DNA from: Bacteroidota bacterium
Lineage (GTDB): Bacteria; Bacteroidota; Bacteroidia; Chitinophagales; Chitinophagaceae
Length of the DNA: 64,000 nucleotides
Direction: 5' to 3'
NCBI GenBank assembly: GCA_029555415.1
Contig: JAKPSI010000061.1
Coordinates: 1-64,000, forward strand
The number at the start of each line of letters is the position of its first letter. Position 1 is the stretch's first letter. The notes under the pieces are model-generated. The model was not told where the DNA came from. It saw nothing but the letters and a program-made list of their open reading frames with translations, and ran no database searches. The translations under genes were made by a program, and so were the position numbers. Below, in pieces: positions 60,238 to 64,000 of this stretch.

Positions 60238-63048
60238 TCATTTCTTCGGTTTCCCGGCAGCCGTATTCCCGAATTTGCGCGGAAAATAGGAGAAGGTCAG
60301 CAGAAAGTACTGCTGTAACCCATTCGTGATGCGGGTGCTGGTGCCATAGGCACTCACACTGTTGCTGATGTTCTGATATTGTTTCAGCAGATCCATGGCC
60401 GAGAATTTGATCTCACCCTGCTGCTTCATGACCCGGCAAGACATGAAAGTGTTCCAGAGAACAATAGGCTTTTTCACATTTGAATTGATGACCCTGTCGG
60501 CTGTACTGCTGATACTGATATTGGCGGGTAAATTCAGTACGATCCCTAGTCTCGTAGTGCTTCCGTTGTTACTGAAACTCTTCAGTCCCGGTAAAGAAAA
60601 CCGGCTTTTATTATTTTGAAATGATTGTTGCAGGGTAATGATGAGTGCCGTATTCATCGAATATTGCAGCGTGATCTGATTTGAAATGCCGAAGGTTTTA
60701 CTGGTATTCCTGAGCGCGTCTATGTAGTTGGATGACCGGGTATTGCGCAGGTTCCCACTGTACATGAGCAACAGCTCACTTTTCTTCATTTTCCGGGACA
60801 TATTGAAATTATAATTCAATGACCGGTTCTCTGTTCTGTCGGCATTGATATAATAGTTACTGCGCTTTCCGGACAGCTCATTGATGATACTGTCCGTGAC
60901 CGGATCGGATGTAACGGAATAATTACCGTTCAGGTTCGCTGATATCAGGAATTTCGACTTCGGGTTCTGGGTGTTGAAATTCATATTCGTATTCAATGTC
61001 TGTGTGATACTGTTCTTCAGGTCAGGGTTCCCGATCCGGATATCATAAACGTTGATACTGTCTACTAAACTGTACAAACGGTCTACTGTCGGATATTCGA
61101 AATTTCTGAAGTAATTCAATGAACCGAAATACCTGTATTTTTCCTTTTTCTGTTGCTGATAACTGAGCGATCCGTCATAGTGAAAGAACTGAAAGGTCCT
61201 GTTCAGATTCCTTTGCGTGAAGGAAGACTGATTTTTTTCTGACTTGAGTTCGTCTGAAAGCTTCAGATTCAGCTGAATGCCGTGATAACCGCTTTCCCTG
61301 TATTTGTAAAAGAACTTGCTCAGCGAAAGTGAAGGCGTGTATTCCGCCTTCTCCCTTTTATTGTTGTTGGAAAGTGAACTGTTACGGATGTAACTGGCTG
61401 TACTGCTTTCATAATCGCCCACAGCAGTATTATCTGAATTGCGGTCATAACTGAACCAGTTCGTGAAATTGAGAAAGATCCCGAACAGATTATACCTGCC
61501 CAAAAGCATTCGCTTAAAACCGGTATAATCCAGCGTTCCCGTAATGTTCAGCGATTGGTTGCTGTTGTTGTACCGTCTGTTGATATCCGTATTCTGAGCC
61601 GGATCGGTCAACGAATTGAAATGACTGGTTACATACCGCTCAGACCGGCTGTTCCCCGCACGCGTATTGAGTTGCAGGAAAAAATTCTTTGCCGGCTCAT
61701 CGCTGTTGCCCTTGGCCAGACTCAGGTTCAGTGATTCATTAGATGATGTGCGGTGTTGCCGGCTGGTCGTGGCATTGGTGCTCAGGAGCTGATCCGAAGC
61801 ATCACGCACTTCCGTGTTCCGGTTCGATTGACCATCATCGGTACTTGTGCTGAAGTTAGTGACCAGATTCAGGTTGTCATTATACGTATTGGTCTTATTA
61901 TAATTGATACCGAGATCCTGTCTGTTCTGCTGGTTGCTCTGTACCCCTTCATCGCGAATGAACTGAGGGTTACTGGTCGTTGTCCTGTTCTGAAGATTCA
62001 GGTCGGTCAGGTTCAGATCCGTTCCGGAACGGGTATAATTGACAACGGCGCGGTTATTCTGCCGGCTGTTGGCCGATTCAGTGAAGTTGTGCACCAATGA
62101 AATACCTCCTGAATAATTCCTGTTGATCCCGTTGCCACCGAACCGGCCGGTATTATACAGGTTCGGATTCATATTCCTGTAAGTATTGTTCTGGAACATT
62201 TCCTGCAGGCTGCCGATATTCTTGTTGATATTATTGAAACCGCCGCCAACACCCGCACTGCTTTTTTTATTGTAGACCTGGAAGGACAGATCGGATTCAA
62301 AGCGGCTGCTGGTACCATAACCGGCTCCTGCTTTACCGAAAAAACCCTTCTTGCTGGTTTCTTTGAGTTTGATATTCATGGTCAGCAACGAATCACGGGG
62401 CTGTACAGGCTGCCCGATCTTACTTCTGTCGAACTCCTGATATAACTGGATCTTGTCGATCGCTGATTTGGGAAGATTTTGCGTGGCGATACGGGGGTCG
62501 GACGATCCCATGAAGGGTTTACCATCCACTAATACACTGTTGACCTCTTTTCCGTTCACAGTGATCGTTCCGTCTGACCAGATGGTGATCCCGGAAACCT
62601 GATTCAGCAGTTCTTCCACCACCGCATCCGGTTTCGTTTTGAAAGCCGCGGGATTGATCTCCAGCGTATCGCCATTCATCCGAACAGGTGGACCGGAACT
62701 GACCACCACGCCCAGGCTGTCATGATTATCCAGGGTCAGGATCACCTCCAGTGTATCGGTTTTTCCTCCTTGCAGTTCAATGGTACTGTAAAACACGTTA
62801 TACCCGGCGTATGTGGCACTGACCAGTAATTTCTTTTTCAGAGGCAGTTGGGTGAATTGAAATCGTCCGTTCTTATCCGCCATTTGATACGCCATCACTG
62901 TGGAATCGGCACGCAGAACAGAAATGGTCGCCCGCTCCAGCACGGCTCTGCTGGCAGAATCCTTCACCGTGCCGGTCAGCTTGCCGGTTTGGGAAAAAGC
63001 CGGCAAGATGCAGCTTAGTAAGAAAAATAAAATAAGGAGTGGCTTCAA
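60238..63048 (-). CDS. Outer-membrane TonB-receptor-like barrel
   Basis: A 936-residue protein with signal MKPLLILFFLLSCILPAFS, an N-terminal carboxypeptidase-regulatory-like domain (LTGTVKDSASRAVLERATI), a plug-like region with VSGITIWSDGTITVNGKEV, and a long barrel rich in Asn/Ser/Arg strands (OMP_b-brl type). It resembles Bacteroidota outer-membrane receptors in the TonB-dependent superfamily but lacks a recognised TonB box. It starts at TTG 63048, two bases after the stop of the propeller gene, so it is coupled to it. The transported ligand is unknown. Confidence 0.83.
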   Translation of the reverse strand: MKPLLILFFLLSCILPAFSQTGKLTGTVKDSASRAVLERATISVLRADSTVMAYQMADKNGRFQFTQLPLKKKLLVSATYAGYNVFYSTIELQGGKTDTLEVILTLDNHDSLGVVVSSGPPVRMNGDTLEINPAAFKTKPDAVVEELLNQVSGITIWSDGTITVNGKEVNSVLVDGKPFMGSSDPRIATQNLPKSAIDKIQLYQEFDRSKIGQPVQPRDSLLTMNIKLKETSKKGFFGKAGAGYGTSSRFESDLSFQVYNKKSSAGVGGGFNNINKNIGSLQEMFQNNTYRNMNPNLYNTGRFGGNGINRNYSGGISLVHNFTESANSRQNNRAVVNYTRSGTDLNLTDLNLQNRTTTSNPQFIRDEGVQSNQQNRQDLGINYNKTNTYNDNLNLVTNFSTSTDDGQSNRNTEVRDASDQLLSTNATTSRQHRTSSNESLNLSLAKGNSDEPAKNFFLQLNTRAGNSRSERYVTSHFNSLTDPAQNTDINRRYNNSNQSLNITGTLDYTGFKRMLLGRYNLFGIFLNFTNWFSYDRNSDNTAVGDYESSTASYIRNSSLSNNNKREKAEYTPSLSLSKFFYKYRESGYHGIQLNLKLSDELKSEKNQSSFTQRNLNRTFQFFHYDGSLSYQQQKKEKYRYFGSLNYFRNFEYPTVDRLYSLVDSINVYDIRIGNPDLKNSITQTLNTNMNFNTQNPKSKFLISANLNGNYSVTSDPVTDSIINELSGKRSNYYINADRTENRSLNYNFNMSRKMKKSELLLMYSGNLRNTRSSNYIDALRNTSKTFGISNQITLQYSMNTALIITLQQSFQNNKSRFSLPGLKSFSNNGSTTRLGIVLNLPANISISSTADRVINSNVKKPIVLWNTFMSCRVMKQQGEIKFSAMDLLKQYQNISNSVSAYGTSTRITNGLQQYFLLTFSYFPRKFGNTAAGKPKK

Positions 63049-63050
63049 GA

Positions 63051-64000
63051 TCAGTTTTTGAGTTTGTATTCAATGACCACAGGTGCCTCTGCATCCGGTT
63101 TCCCGGCCAGGAAATCTTTCAGGTCATCAGGTATCGGGATATTCTTGTTTGCTTCAAAGAAGGAGAGCAGGTCCTCCGCATGCAGGAGCCGGTAAAAATG
63201 GTCTCCCTGCAGTTGCGACCCGTTGTTTGCAAGTAGTTTCAGGTTATACTGACTGCTGTCCGGTTTAATGTTCTTGATATTGAGAACGGTTTTGGATTCC
63301 TTCTGATAAATATAGGATTCGAGCCGGGTCAGATACTCGATATCAAAGGTTATAAAACGATCGTTTTCATAAATATTGTATACCTGGTGGAAGATCCAGC
63401 CATTATTGCGGGTATAGTTTTCCCTTTCGGCTTTGTTCTTGAAAGGCTTGATAAAAAAAGACGCTGGCAGGCTGTTCTCCAATGGCAGTACCAGCCGGTA
63501 TACCGGGAACAAACTGTCGCGGAACATTTTATAGACGGTATCACAAAAAGGTCTTGTAAGGAAATTCACAAAAGGATCTCCCGTACGGGTGATATTGACC
63601 TCTTCATCCGTATACAGGAATCTTGGTTCGCTGATATGATGATAGGCGAAGTATCCTTTTAGGAACCTGTCATTCCTGTAAAGCCTGAATTCATGACCCA
63701 GGCTGTCTTTGAATAAGGAACTGGTCGTTATATCGCCCTTGTACCAGATATCATCATACAAGTGCATGGCATGGGTCAGGTCCTTTTCGTCCGGGGCATT
63801 TTTCCGGAGGGTAAAACTATTGTCGCTCAGATCGACCTCATATTTCCTGAAATATTTCAGATTACGCGGATCATTGCGGTTGAGCAATATCTTCAGCCTG
63901 TCCCTCGGCGTGAGCGCATAATTATTATTATCCCCAAAGAATACGATCCGATCATTCACTTCATCATATGAAGATTCAAATGAGTCGCCGATCTTTTTAT
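63051..64000 (-). CDS. 6-bladed beta-propeller protein (5' end outside window)
   Basis: The frame is open at the window end (KKIGDSFESSYDEV before NDRIVFFGDN), so the N-terminus is missing. The visible ~316 residues have repeats of about 50 residues with Tyr/Asp-rich strands (RFITFDIEYLTRLESY, EPRFLYTDEEV), matching Bacteroidota 6-bladed propeller proteins, often lipoproteins. It precedes the receptor gene directly, and such pairs may form a surface complex; this is inference. Confidence 0.7.
   Translation of the reverse strand, partial: KKIGDSFESSYDEVNDRIVFFGDNNNYALTPRDRLKILLNRNDPRNLKYFRKYEVDLSDNSFTLRKNAPDEKDLTHAMHLYDDIWYKGDITTSSLFKDSLGHEFRLYRNDRFLKGYFAYHHISEPRFLYTDEEVNITRTGDPFVNFLTRPFCDTVYKMFRDSLFPVYRLVLPLENSLPASFFIKPFKNKAERENYTRNNGWIFHQVYNIYENDRFITFDIEYLTRLESYIYQKESKTVLNIKNIKPDSSQYNLKLLANNGSQLQGDHFYRLLHAEDLLSFFEANKNIPIPDDLKDFLAGKPDAEAPVVIEYKLKN

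Noticed and set aside
60102-60329. Open frame of 75 codons on the plus strand before the barrel gene end
   Set aside because: Overlaps the 3' end of the barrel gene, has no ribosome site and no recognisable sequence.

Overview
This 64 kb window looks like a chromosomal segment from a member of the Bacteroidota, most likely the family Chitinophagaceae. The assignment rests on inference from the sequence. Many genes are preceded by the Bacteroidota sigma-A type -7 box TAnnTTTG, and a few also have a TTTG -33 box about 19-20 bases upstream. The protein families fit as well: a long PurF form, a carboxypeptidase-regulatory-domain outer-membrane barrel, a 6-bladed propeller, GH3, a TlpA-type thioredoxin with a long N-terminal domain, and small 'HCxGxC' proteins. 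I saw no rRNA, tRNA, CRISPR array, prophage or intact insertion sequence.

Layout. 1-9 kb: the 3' part of a PAS sensor kinase, purF-sixA, a GNAT/transporter/glycosyltransferase group on the minus strand, a tiny lipoprotein and an aminotransferase. 9-18 kb: a very large secreted BNR-repeat protein, a secreted DJ-1/PfpI protein, msrB, adk, and a minus-strand group (15,999-18,311) of secreted proteins with Cys/His motifs that may handle a metal. 18-25 kb: paaZ with an enoyl-CoA hydratase, then fabG-GH3 and lptB. 25-30 kb: a two-component pair whose kinase has a secreted LamG-like sensor, a WG-repeat protein and a metallopeptidase-like lipoprotein. 30-42.4 kb: mostly housekeeping genes (metF, a parvulin foldase, a TlpA thioredoxin, rlmD, two tandem rhomboids, a nuclease-family membrane protein, cysS, an AlkA-like glycosylase). 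42.5-60 kb: a long run of mostly plus-strand single genes (acetyltransferase, DinB proteins, three secreted serine hydrolases, small membrane proteins, diheme cytochrome, VOC and RidA-like exported proteins, deiminase) with one frameshifted gene and one decayed remnant. 60-64 kb: a TonB-receptor-like outer-membrane barrel downstream of the truncated propeller gene.

The most unusual signal is not a gene. The intergenic spaces carry a vocabulary of short dispersed repeats: a 37-base GC-rich word in three copies, a TTGTTGGT hairpin word, GCTACTGGCTGCTGG-like words, AACTCAAAATTC-like words, AAGCTTCAAGCT-like words and a palindromic CCTGCCTGCCGG word. These sit right at gene 3' ends, in several cases supplying the stop codon. 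The palindrome is found twice, each time placed cleanly inside another repeat. One pair of repeat arms lies in frame inside cysS. This suggests a small, still-active or recently active repeat-spreading process; its agent is not in the window.

Start codons were often moved downstream of the longest possible reading frame, using -7 boxes, signal peptides and family lengths; these choices are stated entry by entry.
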